From CAYJVB01 sp964373575 (GTDB lineage: Archaea > Aenigmatarchaeota > Aenigmatarchaeia > CG10238-14): a stretch of 14,189 bases of DNA. The notes beneath the pieces were generated by a model. That model was given only the letters and a program-made list of their open reading frames with translations. It had not been told where the DNA came from and made no database searches. The stretch's first letter is position 1, and each line of letters opens with the position of its first letter. Position numbers and translations under genes: made by a program. This document shows positions 6,501-14,091 of the stretch, one piece after another. Location: assembly GCA_964373575.1 (NCBI GenBank), contig CAYJVB010000020.1, positions 1 through 14,189 on the forward strand, written 5' to 3'.

Positions 6501-9173
6501 CTAACCTACAGATCCCGACATTTCAAGCTGAATCAATCTATTGAATTCAATTGCATATTCCATTGGTAATTCTTTCGTGAATATATCGAAGAAACCATTT
6601 ACTACTAGACCTAATGCTTCTTGTTCGTTCAATCCGCGAGACATTAAATAAAATATTAAATCCTCTCCGATCTTTCCGACAGCCGCCTCATGAGTGACAG
6701 TTGCTGTGTCCTCTTGAATTTCGTTGTATGGATAAGTATCAGTTCTAGATGTATCATCAACTAACAAAGCATCACATCTTACAGTTGACTTTGCATTTGT
6801 TGCTCCTTTTGATATGTGCAATAATCCGCGATATGTTGTTCTTCCGCTATCTTTACTTACTGATTTAGAAATAATCCTTGATGTTGTATTAGGAGCTAGA
6901 TGAATAGCCTTACCACCAGTATCTTGGTGTTGGCCTTTTCCAGCAAATGCTACTGATAGTATATCTGCTTTAGCATTGGGACCAACCATGTAGACAGAGG
7001 GGTACTTCATAGTGAGCCTGCTGTTGTGAACGAGAATACCATTTGCAACAAAATTATGAGCACCTTCTATTTCAAGGTCATATGTCGATTTAATACCACT
7101 ATCTTTAATTGATGTTACTGGCAAGATTCCAAGATGTAAAGGTAAGCTTTCAATTCTCCTCGTACGAGTTACATGAATAAATCTTGGTTGATTTAATTTC
7201 CTCTTCCTGATTTTATTTTTATTGTCCTCTGTCAGATGATTTGAAATCTCATCTAGTTTGCTTATAAAAGTAACATAGTTTCTGTATTCCTTTTCTGGAG
7301 TATTCTGTTTGCCGATCTTTATACTTTTTCTTTCTATATGTTCTTGTACTTTGTTCACATACATATTACATGAGAGGGCTAATAGTCGTATATCTTCAAC
7401 TAATTTTCTATTACAAGCTTTTAGCCTGATTGATCTATTATGAATCCTTGCATCCGCTTCGCAATATCCAGCAATAAAAGCTAGTTTTTGAGATTTTGGT
7501 AACGAATAGATCCATTTAGGCAACCTCTTGGTGTGAGTATTACCACCAAAACCGTTAGTCTTTATCCACTCAGCGAACAGCAAGCTATTGTAAGTTACAC
7601 ATACTCCATCGGCTCTTTTTGTGGATTTTTTTAAACTGAAAATTTTCTTCACAGTATTTTCTACCCTCTTTCTAATAGGATCTTTTGTTGGTACTGAAAA
7701 TGTTACTCTTCCATATCTGTTTGCGTTACTTTTTTTACTTTTAGCGACATCTACTGAACCATCTCCGACATAAACGCCCAAAAGCCACATGATTTCTTCC
7801 TTGGTGAATTTGGGAAAAACAATTTTATTATATTTATACTTTGTATTAACTTCATACTCAGCTCCATATTGATTTCTAACAATAGCTTTTCTTCGTAAGT
7901 TTGGTTTAATAAAATTATGTGGAATTCCTGTATCTGGGAATTCGGTAGGTACAAGTAAATGATCTCCAACTTTAATATTCTCTAGATTTGTCCACTCAAA
8001 CCAATATCTCCCCATCTTCCTTGGTTTTTGCCTATCATATTGAAGCTTTAAAAATGGGTGATTATTTGTTGCAACTATTTCACGTTTGCCGTCTCCTAGA
8101 ACAACTCTAAATGTTTTTTTGACACCAGAAAATTTAACACCTGTAACTTTCTTGGGAACTATTTCTTTTGTTGTTTCATCATACGCAAAAACTTTTTCTC
8201 CTACAGAAATATCTTCAATTTTTTTAACAGAAGGGTTTCCAAATATTTTTGTGCCTTCCTCAAGACAGCCGATATTTGCATCAAGCCATTCCACTGTAGC
8301 TCCTTCGTGAGCAATTGCCCTTTTTGTTACCAAATTATAGACATTGTTTGGCCAATTCTGCAAAGTTGTGTATCTAAGCTGCGCTCCTTTTAATGCAACT
8401 AATTCTACAACTGCTGTATGTAAAGAACTTTTATCATTGGCGTACATCGCTGCGGTGCAACCTTCAATGTAATGTACTTTACTTCCTTCATCAGCTATTA
8501 TCAATGTCCTCTCAAACTGTCCCATACTTTCTCTGTTGATTCTGAAATAAGCTTGCAATGGCATCTCAACATGAACTCCTGGAGGAACATAAATAAATGA
8601 ACCGCCAGAAAATACCGCTGAATTCAATGCTGCAAATTTATTGTCTTCAATTGGAATAACAGTGCTAAAATATTTTTTGAAAATGTGAGGATATTCTCTT
8701 AAACCTGTGTCGGGATCAACGAAGATAACGCCTTGCTTTTCTAAGTGTTTTTGTAGACTGTGATAAACATTCTCGCTTTCAAATTGAGCTCCAACGCCAG
8801 CGAGAAATTTCCTTTCAGCTTCCGGTATCCCTAAAGCATCAAATGTTTTTTTTATCTCAGGTGGCAAGTCTTCCCAAGTTTTAGCTTGCGGTTGATCAGT
8901 TGGTCTTACATAATAAACAATATCATTTAGATCTATTGCGTTAAGATTTCCACCCCACTGAGGCAGCGGTCTTTTCAAAAAATGATTCAGTGCTCGAAGC
9001 CTGAATTGTTTCAGCCAATCAGATTCCTTTTTGATATCAGAAATTTCTCTAACAACTCTTTCGCTTAAACCTTTTTCTGTTTCATAAACCGATTTAACAT
9101 TTGTTTTAAAGCCGTACTTTTTTTCGTAGTCGTCTCTAATATCCAAACTTTGTTTAGTCACTATTACCACCAT
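6501..9173 (-). CDS. sufB: SufB cluster assembly subunit precursor with intein
   Basis: An 890-residue precursor of the central SUF scaffold subunit. Extein residues 1-302 and 718-890 join to a 475-residue SufB, the normal length. Extein motifs are SDWLKQFRLRALNHF, the conserved IEGCTAAMY (Cys239), WLDANIG/SRLTMKYPSVY across the splice junction, FAGKGQHQDTG, and STVRCDALLVDD (Cys385 after splicing, equivalent to the essential SufB Cys). The family-typical end is EMSGSVG. A 415-residue intein interrupts it after Gly302. ATG 9173 overlaps sufC by 20 nt. An alternative GTG at 9161, preceded by a GGTGGTAAT stretch, would shorten the product by four residues. The stop is TAG, overlapping the sufD ribosome site. 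Confidence 0.95.
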   Translation of the reverse strand: MVVIVTKQSLDIRDDYEKKYGFKTNVKSVYETEKGLSERVVREISDIKKESDWLKQFRLRALNHFLKRPLPQWGGNLNAIDLNDIVYYVRPTDQPQAKTWEDLPPEIKKTFDALGIPEAERKFLAGVGAQFESENVYHSLQKHLEKQGVIFVDPDTGLREYPHIFKKYFSTVIPIEDNKFAALNSAVFSGGSFIYVPPGVHVEMPLQAYFRINRESMGQFERTLIIADEGSKVHYIEGCTAAMYANDKSSLHTAVVELVALKGAQLRYTTLQNWPNNVYNLVTKRAIAHEGATVEWLDANIGCLEEGTKIFGNPSVKKIEDISVGEKVFAYDETTKEIVPKKVTGVKFSGVKKTFRVVLGDGKREIVATNNHPFLKLQYDRQKPRKMGRYWFEWTNLENIKVGDHLLVPTEFPDTGIPHNFIKPNLRRKAIVRNQYGAEYEVNTKYKYNKIVFPKFTKEEIMWLLGVYVGDGSVDVAKSKKSNANRYGRVTFSVPTKDPIRKRVENTVKKIFSLKKSTKRADGVCVTYNSLLFAEWIKTNGFGGNTHTKRLPKWIYSLPKSQKLAFIAGYCEADARIHNRSIRLKACNRKLVEDIRLLALSCNMYVNKVQEHIERKSIKIGKQNTPEKEYRNYVTFISKLDEISNHLTEDNKNKIRKRKLNQPRFIHVTRTRRIESLPLHLGILPVTSIKDSGIKSTYDLEIEGAHNFVANGILVHNSRLTMKYPSVYMVGPNAKADILSVAFAGKGQHQDTGGKAIHLAPNTTSRIISKSVSKDSGRTTYRGLLHISKGATNAKSTVRCDALLVDDTSRTDTYPYNEIQEDTATVTHEAAVGKIGEDLIFYLMSRGLNEQEALGLVVNGFFDIFTKELPMEYAIEFNRLIQLEMSGSVG
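7023..8267 (-). mobile_element. intein in SufB with LAGLIDADG homing endonuclease
   Basis: A 415-residue in-frame insertion. It starts at Cys1 (CLEEGTKIFG, block A), has block B with Thr67-x-x-His70 (ATNNHPFL), and ends VANGILVHN with the His-Asn pair; the +1 extein residue is Ser. All residues for class 1 splicing are present. Between the splicing blocks lies a two-motif LAGLIDADG endonuclease: WLLGVYVGDG (~161-170, acid Asp169) and FIAGYCEADA (~264-273, acid Asp272). Both catalytic aspartates are kept, so the endonuclease may be active. Block F is YDLEIEGAHNF. The insertion point, between Gly and Ser of DANIG/SRLTMKYP, is in one of the most conserved parts of SufB, as usual for inteins. SufB is a known intein host in mycobacteria and other microbes. 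Confidence 0.95.
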
Positions 9174-9930
9174 TCGTTACCCAATCGTAACCTCTTTCTT
9201 CCAATTCTTCAGCGAGTTGCTGTCCACCTGATTTTACGATTTTTCCGTCAATCATTATGTGCACCCTGTGTGGCTTGATGTATTTCAAAACCCTATTGTA
9301 GTGCGTTATCAACAATACTCCCATTGAAGGTCCAGATAATTTGTTTATGCCTGTTGCAACTGTTCTCAATGCATCTATATCCAACCCTGAATCGGTTTCA
9401 TCAAGTACAGCAAAGCTTGGCTCTAGAACAGCCATCTGCAATATTTCACATCTTTTCTTTTCTCCACCAGAGAAGCCTTCGTTCAAATATCTTTTCAGGA
9501 TGTCATCGTTGATTCCTAGCAGAGAAATTTTTTCTTTCAATATTTTTTGGAATTGCAAAACTGATACTAATTCTTGTTTTTTGTCTTTTATTTGACCATT
9601 TAGTTTCATTGAGTTGTATGCTGTTCTAAGGAAATTAAATACTGTGACGCCTGATATTTCGTGAGGATATTGGAATGCGAGGAAGAGTCCTTTTTTTGCA
9701 CGTATGTCTGTAGTCCACTCCAAGATGCTTTCTCCGTCTAATAAAATATCGCCGTCAGTTATTTTGTAATGAGGATTGCCTAGAATAGTGTAGGCTAGAG
9801 TGGATTTACCAGAGCCATTTGGTCCCATCAAAGCCTGGACTTCTCCAGATTTTATTGTTAAATTTAGGCCTTTTAGGATCTCTTTGCCTTCGACACTAAC
9901 ATGCAGATTTTTTATCTCTAAAACAGTCAT
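9154..9930 (-). CDS. sufC: SufC ATPase of the SUF complex
   Basis: ABC-type ATPase that drives the SufB-SufD conformational change; cytoplasmic, 258 residues, usual length. Motifs in order are Walker A GPNGSGKS (36-43), Q-loop Gln in FQYPHEISGV (~87), and signature GFSGGEKKRCEILQM (152-166). Then come Walker B with catalytic Glu in AVLDETDSGLDIDAL (174-188) and switch His210 in LLITHYNRVL. FSGGEKKR and DETDSGLDIDAL are diagnostic for SufC against other ABC proteins. It is the first gene of the operon. ATG 9930 has no clear Shine-Dalgarno site and only a short leader follows the presumed TATA box, in contrast to the downstream genes. It overlaps sufB by 20 nt. Confidence 0.96.
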   Translation of the reverse strand: MTVLEIKNLHVSVEGKEILKGLNLTIKSGEVQALMGPNGSGKSTLAYTILGNPHYKITDGDILLDGESILEWTTDIRAKKGLFLAFQYPHEISGVTVFNFLRTAYNSMKLNGQIKDKKQELVSVLQFQKILKEKISLLGINDDILKRYLNEGFSGGEKKRCEILQMAVLEPSFAVLDETDSGLDIDALRTVATGINKLSGPSMGVLLITHYNRVLKYIKPHRVHIMIDGKIVKSGGQQLAEELEERGYDWVTNGGNSD

Positions 9931-9947
9931 GGGAAACGCCTGTAAAT

Positions 9948-9987
9948 ATAACAGTGTTATATTTATTAATAATCACGCTTTTAAATG
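9948..9987 (-). promoter_or_regulatory. putative SUF operon promoter with palindromic operator
   Basis: On the minus strand an ATTTAAAAG TATA-like box (9986-9978) is followed by the perfect 13-bp palindrome ATAACACTGTTAT (9960-9948), ending 17 nt before the sufC ATG. An archaeal start ~25 nt after the TATA box would fall inside the palindrome, so a bound repressor would block initiation. A second palindrome, TTATTAATAA (9963-9972), lies between them. The identity of any regulator is unknown. Confidence 0.5.
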
Positions 9988-10146
9988 TTAATTAGATGTT
10001 AGTTTTTTGCTCAATATGTGCTGAAAAATATATATAGGAAAAGTTTTAATTCTGACGTGTATTTAAACTCTCAAATTTCCTGTAAAAACTGGTTTATCAT
10101 TATCGGACTTATAAAAACCATAGGGATATTCTTTAGGTATATTTTT

Positions 10147-10452
10147 CTACTGCTTAACAGCTATCATACTTATTTCTACTTTTGCATCTAAAGGCAATTC
10201 CTTAACACAAACTGTTTCTCTTGCTGCATATGGTTCTACCATATAACTTGCATAAACCTCATTTATTTTTCTATAATTAGACATATCGATAACATAGATT
10301 GTTGTCTTAACTACATCTCTGAATGAAAAGTCTGCTGTTTCAAGTATTGCTTTCAGATTTTTCATCACTTGATGTGTTTGTTCTTCTATATTTCCTGTTA
10401 ATAACTTTCCATCCGGAGTTAAATGAATTTGACCAGAAGTTAAGCTGTTAAG
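10147..10452 (-). pseudogene. RidA/YjgF family protein, 5'-truncated
   Basis: The frame reads LTSGQIHLTPDGKLLTGNIE, then EQTHQVMKNLKAILE, and ends KELPLDAKVEISMIAVKQ with TAG. It is a RidA (reactive enamine/imine deaminase) C-terminal part of ~100 residues. The conserved Arg (AARETV) and Glu (KVEIS) near the C-terminus are present. The first ~25-28 residues of the family, including the GPYSQA segment, are missing. The frame hits TAA just upstream of SLTSGQI, and no start precedes the homology. GTG 10368 and ATG 10365 could only yield a 73-residue piece lacking the first strands. The lost 5' end abuts the promoter region of the divergent dehydrogenase gene, suggesting a deletion. A sequence error alone would not explain the missing part. 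Confidence 0.75.
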
Positions 10453-10478
10453 TTAGCGTCAGGTAAAATTTAGATATA

Positions 10479-10486
10479 TTTATAAA
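10479..10486 (+). promoter_or_regulatory. TATA box for the 2-hydroxyacid dehydrogenase gene
   Basis: TTTATAAA, 38 nt before the ATG at 10525, in an AT-rich region. A start ~25 nt downstream would give a short leader carrying the weak AAGGG at 10514-10518. Confidence 0.5.
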
Positions 10487-10524
10487 CTTTTAATAAAATA
10501 AAAGATTACGACAAGGGAAAAATT

Positions 10525-11478
10525 ATGAAAATCGGAATTTTAAATGAATGTTTTTTGAACGAAAAACACCTAAAAAGGTTGAGATTTTTGGGAGAAGTTG
10601 TCATTTATGGAAACACTACAACTGAAGACGATGCTATTGAAAAGTTGAAAGGATTAGATATTGTTATAATAAATGGATTTATTTGTCCGCCAACAGCTAA
10701 AGTTTTAGAAAGCACTGATAAACTGAAACTAATTGTCTTGCCTCATACCGGCTATTTTATGGTTGATATGGAAGCCGCCAAGAAAAAAGGGATAAAGGTA
10801 GCAAATGCTCCTGGTTTTTCTAAACAAGCAGTTGCTGAATTGGTAATTGGGTTGATGTTTGCTGTGAACAGAAAAATTCCCTTGATGGATAGAGATATGA
10901 GAAAAAATCCATTTGACTCTGATCCAAGTAATATTGAGCAACAAAATAAATATTGGGGATTTGATATCAAGGGTAAAACAATGGGAATTCTAGGTTTAGG
11001 TAGAATAGGATCAACTGTCGCAACTTTGGCTTTGGCTTTGGGAATGAAAGTTATTGCTAACAACAGAAGTCCTAAAAAAATGAATGGTGTAGAAATGTTG
11101 AGCAAGGAAGAAGTTTTAAAAAGAGCCGATATCGTTTCAATCAATGTAACTTCAGGAGTTGACACAGAAAACCTAATTTCAAAAAAGGAATTAAGTTTAA
11201 TGAAGCCAACGGCTATCTTAATCAATGTTGATCAGGCCAAGCAGGTATATACAGAAGCTATATATCAAGCTTTGAAAGAAAAAAGAATTGCTGGAGCGGG
11301 ACTAGACCAAGTAGCCGGTTTAACAAAAGACCACCCAATACTCAAATTAGATAATGTTGTGTTCACTCCTCACGCAGGTTCTTCTACGAATGAGTCTTTT
11401 AGAGAAAATCTACCAGAGTTAGTTGTGTCGGCTATTGAAGAATTTGTTAAAGGTTCTCCCAAGAATCTTGTTAATTAA
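10525..11478 (+). CDS. D-2-hydroxyacid dehydrogenase family protein with altered active site
   Basis: The 317-residue product has the standard two-domain fold. The NAD(P)-binding motif is GILGLGRIG (Gly157, Gly159, Gly162), and the strand end VIANNRSPKK has Asn/Arg rather than Asp, which favours NADP(H). APGFSKQAVAELVIGLMFAV is the typical domain-linking helix, and His283 in TPHAGSST is the family catalytic His. However, the catalytic Arg of the usual NxxRG motif is Gln237 (INVDQAKQVYTEA). The following LDVFxxEP segment reads GLDQVAGLTKDHP and lacks the catalytic Glu. The fold is clear; activity as a hydroxyacid dehydrogenase is doubtful. It is transcribed alone, divergent from the RidA remnant, with no neighbour that suggests a substrate. 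Confidence 0.85.
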   Translation: MKIGILNECFLNEKHLKRLRFLGEVVIYGNTTTEDDAIEKLKGLDIVIINGFICPPTAKVLESTDKLKLIVLPHTGYFMVDMEAAKKKGIKVANAPGFSKQAVAELVIGLMFAVNRKIPLMDRDMRKNPFDSDPSNIEQQNKYWGFDIKGKTMGILGLGRIGSTVATLALALGMKVIANNRSPKKMNGVEMLSKEEVLKRADIVSINVTSGVDTENLISKKELSLMKPTAILINVDQAKQVYTEAIYQALKEKRIAGAGLDQVAGLTKDHPILKLDNVVFTPHAGSSTNESFRENLPELVVSAIEEFVKGSPKNLVN

Positions 11479-11530
11479 GGTTGAAAGAATTAAGGTGAGG
11501 CTGGCTGAAGATTTTAAAAAATTAGATTCT

Positions 11531-11692
11531 TTATAGATTAATTGAGGATTTTCTAATCAAATCTAACCACCTATTCTCTCCCAGCTCTAAATTGACTCCT
11601 GCTCTTTCTGAAGGAACTTCATCAGCAGTTGAATGATTTTCTATAAACTACCAATAGTCAAAGACTAGATGGTATTCCTTGATTTCTGACAT
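11531..11692 (-). pseudogene. short ORF interrupted by an amber codon
   Basis: From ATG 11692 the frame reads MSEIKEYHLVFDYW, then TAG (11650-11648), then FIENHSTADEVPSERAG and NLELGENRWLDLI before TAA at 11531. The two parts together (53 codons) have protein-like composition on both sides of the stop. No family is recognised. It is probably a decayed gene fragment. It lies antisense between the dehydrogenase and YbaK-domain genes, and apart from it 11479-11754 shows only the YbaK-gene leader. Confidence 0.3.
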
Positions 11693-11754
11693 AGTTTTTC
11701 ATCTGATCTTCATCTCTACCAACACTTTAAAAACTTGTATAATAAGGACTAGAT

Positions 11755-12219
11755 ATGGAAAACGTGTACTCAAAAATCAAAAAATATTTCACCGATAATG
11801 ACATTCATTTTCGAGAGGTTACTCATGCAACTGGGGCATCTGCGGAAGATTATCATAGGGCGCTTGGTTGCCGCTACGAACAACAATTAAAGTGCTTACT
11901 CTTGAAAATTTATGAAGAGGGTAAAGATTATTTTGTTGTTTTAACAATTCCGGCTAATAAACGTGCTGATTTTGAAGCAATAAAAACAACATTGAACGCC
12001 AAAAAAGTTCGAATGGCTACGGAAGAGGAATTGAAAACTATTACGGGTTGTAACTATGGAGAGTTACCCCCATTAGGAAAAATATTCAATATAAAGTTGA
12101 TTATGGATAAAGACTTTCTGAAAGAACAAGAAACTTTTATGAATGCGGGGAAAGTTGATATATCATTTGTTGTTAATCCTTTGGATTTACAAAAGTTAGA
12201 AGATCCTATTTTGATTTAG
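11755..12219 (+). CDS. YbaK/ProX-type aminoacyl-tRNA deacylase (trans-editing) domain protein
   Basis: A 154-residue free-standing editing domain that in this family hydrolyses mischarged aminoacyl-tRNA such as Cys- or Ala-tRNA(Pro). Visible features are an N-terminal helix-strand, EQQLKCLLLKIYEEGKDYFVVLTIPANKRADFEA (~41-74), KKVRMATEEELKTITGCNYGELPPLGKIFNIKLIMD (~83-118), and a closing NAGKVDISFVVNPLDLQKL. The RMATEEEL, TGCxxGxLPPLG and D-x-F-x-NAG pattern is that of the YbaK/ProX superfamily at its usual length. Which amino acid it edits cannot be told from sequence. AAGGA at 11743-11747 is 7 nt before ATG; TTTAAAAA at 11726-11733 may be its TATA box. The stop is TAG, followed by a cupin gene fragment. 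Confidence 0.88.
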   Translation: MENVYSKIKKYFTDNDIHFREVTHATGASAEDYHRALGCRYEQQLKCLLLKIYEEGKDYFVVLTIPANKRADFEAIKTTLNAKKVRMATEEELKTITGCNYGELPPLGKIFNIKLIMDKDFLKEQETFMNAGKVDISFVVNPLDLQKLEDPILI

Positions 12220-12242
12220 TATAGAAAGAAGATTATAAGTTT

Positions 12243-12347
12243 ATGAACATTACACAAATAGGTAGCAAAAATAATCTTGAGGAAATCGATAAGCAGTTAG
12301 GCGAAACTTATTGGTCACCAATTAATGTTGCCAATATCAATAAGTAA
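12243..12347 (+). pseudogene. cupin-domain protein, N-terminal fragment
   Basis: A 34-codon frame starts with ATG and reads MNITQIGSKNNLEEIDKQLG, ending ETYWSPINVANINK, then TAA. This matches the start of small cupin proteins, in which a short helix, a Trp-x-Pro turn and VAxVN precede the metal-binding barrel. The barrel with its His motifs is absent, and the following 75 bases hold nothing cupin-like. It starts 23 nt after the YbaK-domain gene. It is probably a gene cut short by deletion. Confidence 0.5.
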
Positions 12348-12422
12348 ACTAAGTACAAATTCCCCATTCACATTCAGGACAACACAAAATATTAATTTGT
12401 CGCTAGTTTCAAGTCTTTGTTT

Positions 12423-13715
12423 TTAATGGGACTGGACTTGAATAGTAGAGGTTGTAGAAGAAGATGTTGCTGTCGTACTAGTTGATGTTGAAGAAGTACT
12501 ACTAGTTGTTGAGGTTGTTGTGTTTTCTATTGTTGACGTTGTAGTAGGTAAAGTTGTAGTACCTCCTGGGATTGAGGATGTAGTTGTTGAAGTAGTCGTG
12601 GTTGTAGTACTCGTCAAAGATTTAATTTTACATTCGCCTCTCTCTTCTATACAAACTTTATCGGATGGAGGGGCTATTGTAATGCATACTATATTGGGAT
12701 GGAGTCTCATACATTTGGTTCCACACCACCCACATTTCGATTTATCTAAAGTTGTTGAAGTTGATTCATTTTCTTCTTCTCTTTCCTCTTTTTCTTCAGC
12801 TTGTTTCAAAATTCTGTTGATATTTTCTGAAATGCTCTCGGTAGCTGTTGCCTGACCAAACGCCTTTCCGAAATTGTTTTCATCAAAAGCTGATTCAGAA
12901 TTATTCAAATGACTTCTAGCTTGATCAAGTAATGTTGATATTCGTAATAATTCTTCTTGAGTCAAATTGGTTTCGTTAATTTTAGACTCGATCTCATCTA
13001 GTTCTTCTTTCGCATCTTCAATTTTTTCAACTGCTCTTGCCGCAGTCAAGTTAATTAAACCTTTTTTTTCTTCAATATCCCTTACCAATTTTTCTATCAT
13101 CTCATTGCTAGTTGTTAATGTTTCTCTTATTTTTATCTTGGTTTCGTTTTTCTCCAAATCAATTTTTATTTTCACTTCTACTGTTTTGTTCTCCAAATTC
13201 TCCAAAATTGAAATAATGCGCTGAAATTGTTCGGGTGAAAATCTCCCTTTAGCTTCAATCATAATCTTAAATCCTTTCGTGACCTGTTCTACCTCGCTTT
13301 CATGTTCCTCTAATTCTTTTTCTATTTCCACTTCCATTTCGAGTTCTTTTGTTGCGTTCTTTTCTCTAATGGCTATCAAAGAACTTTCAACAGCACTAAG
13401 CGAATTCCCATGTTCTCTCTGAGCCCTACTTGCCGCTTCTGTTTTGTTTTCATCTAGCATAGCTTTAGTTTCCATCAATCTTTCTCTGGCAATATCCAAT
13501 GATATTTTTGCTTTCTGAACATTGTCGAAGGTTAAAAAGAGTCTTAATCTGTCCATTGCAACATCTATTCCATAAAAAGGGGAATCAGGTGTAATTCCAG
13601 CTGTTATATTTTGTCCTGAAGTCAGAACTGCATTTCCAGAAATTCTATAAGCAAAGACTGGTTGAGCGATAAGGCATGAAAAAATAATTAAGAATAGGAA
13701 CTTCCAGATTTTCAT
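12423..13715 (-). CDS. secreted DUF5667-type protein with Cys box and Ser/Thr-rich stalk
   Basis: A 430-residue exported protein. Residues 1-22 are a Sec signal peptide (hydrophobic FLFLIIFSCLIA, cleavage after VFA). Then comes the DUF5667 start GITPDSPFYGIDVAMDRLRLFLTFDNVQKAKISLDIARERL (~40-80). A long charged helical or coiled-coil region follows (~80-315, rich in Glu/Lys), then a six-Cys box CGWCGTKC...C...C...C (~328-362) and a Ser/Thr-rich tail to residue 430. At least ten Asn-X-Ser/Thr sites suggest heavy N-glycosylation outside the cell. No C-terminal membrane anchor or sorting motif is visible, so attachment is unclear. A TTTAATATAAAA box lies ~20-25 nt before ATG 13715 and there is no Shine-Dalgarno site, suggesting a leaderless mRNA. 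The molecular function of DUF5667 is not known to me. Confidence 0.88.
   Translation of the reverse strand: MKIWKFLFLIIFSCLIAQPVFAYRISGNAVLTSGQNITAGITPDSPFYGIDVAMDRLRLFLTFDNVQKAKISLDIARERLMETKAMLDENKTEAASRAQREHGNSLSAVESSLIAIREKNATKELEMEVEIEKELEEHESEVEQVTKGFKIMIEAKGRFSPEQFQRIISILENLENKTVEVKIKIDLEKNETKIKIRETLTTSNEMIEKLVRDIEEKKGLINLTAARAVEKIEDAKEELDEIESKINETNLTQEELLRISTLLDQARSHLNNSESAFDENNFGKAFGQATATESISENINRILKQAEEKEEREEENESTSTTLDKSKCGWCGTKCMRLHPNIVCITIAPPSDKVCIEERGECKIKSLTSTTTTTTSTTTSSIPGGTTTLPTTTSTIENTTTSTTSSTSSTSTSTTATSSSTTSTIQVQSH
12426..12617 (-). repeat. low-complexity Ser/Thr coding tract
   Basis: The last ~64 codons of the DUF5667 gene are mostly Thr and Ser (for example TSTTTTTTSTTTSS and TSSTSSTSTSTT). 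They resemble the O-glycosylated stalks of archaeal surface proteins. The tract is irregular at the DNA level, built from mixed ACT/ACA/ACG and AGT/TCA codons, so it is not a simple tandem repeat. Confidence 0.75.
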
Positions 13716-13750
13716 AACTAGTAATTTGTTTTTATATTAAAAATAGTTAT

Positions 13751-13775
13751 GGAAAGCCAACGGGAAGAAATAAAA
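13751..13775 (+). repeat. imperfect direct repeat, left copy
   Basis: GGAAAGCCAACGGG, then AAGAAATAAAA. It shares GG-x-AAGCCAA-xx-GG and AAATAAAA with the copy at 14092-14113, apart from a 3-nt gap. It lies between the divergent DUF5667 gene and the small ORF, 14 nt before the latter's ATG, so it may include promoter sequence. Confidence 0.4.
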
Positions 13776-13788
13776 AGCTAATATTTTA

Positions 13789-14046
13789 ATGAATCTCATG
13801 GAAGATCAAATATTCAGTGTATATTATTGCTCTGGAAGTGACCAGTTTGTCATTGTTACATCAGCATGCACATATATAGGTCCGTTATCTGGATTGCCTG
13901 AAGTATTCAAGAAAATAGAAGAAGAATTTGGCGTTTTTTATATTGATTTTCCCTGGAGCGCGGCAAATGAAAACAGGCGTTATGAACCGGTTTCTCTTAA
14001 TTCACGACCTCTAGTAAGAGATGCCTACGCGTGTCGACATGAATGA
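13789..14046 (+). CDS. small protein of unknown function
   Basis: An 85-residue ORF starting MNLMEDQIFSVYYCSGSDQF; a second ATG at codon 4 (MEDQIF) is equally possible. It reads as a compact mixed alpha/beta protein: strands in FSVYYCSG and FVIVTSACTYI, a helix LPEVFKKIEEEFGVFYI, and a C-terminal part rich in Arg and Asn ending AYACRHE. There are three Cys. No signal peptide, membrane helix or known motif is seen. There is no Shine-Dalgarno site; an AATAAAAA stretch ~15-20 nt upstream could serve a leaderless promoter. It is flanked on both sides by an imperfect direct repeat. Whether it is expressed is uncertain. Confidence 0.5.
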   Translation: MNLMEDQIFSVYYCSGSDQFVIVTSACTYIGPLSGLPEVFKKIEEEFGVFYIDFPWSAANENRRYEPVSLNSRPLVRDAYACRHE

Positions 14047-14091
14047 TAGGGTAATACTTTAATCCCTATTCTTTCAAATATGTTTCAACTG

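Noticed and set aside
7751..7969. Separate 72-residue ORF within the intein.
   Set aside because: It is an out-of-frame shadow of the intein coding sequence with no ribosome site or family resemblance.
10063..10146. Read-through of the RidA TAG gives a further 27 sense codons, and the 11531-11692 ORF also has an internal TAG, hinting at amber recoding (for example pyrrolysine).
   Set aside because: SufB ends with TAG exactly after its family-typical C-terminus, and the YbaK-domain gene and RidA also end normally at TAG, so TAG works as a stop here.
12349..12400. Minus-strand peptide with CCPECEWG resembling a zinc-ribbon start.
   Set aside because: Only ~16 codons, an in-frame stop just upstream and no usual start; too short to support.
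12520..12855. Plus-strand 111-residue Val-rich ORF.
   Set aside because: It is the antisense shadow of the Thr/Ser-rich tail of the DUF5667 gene.
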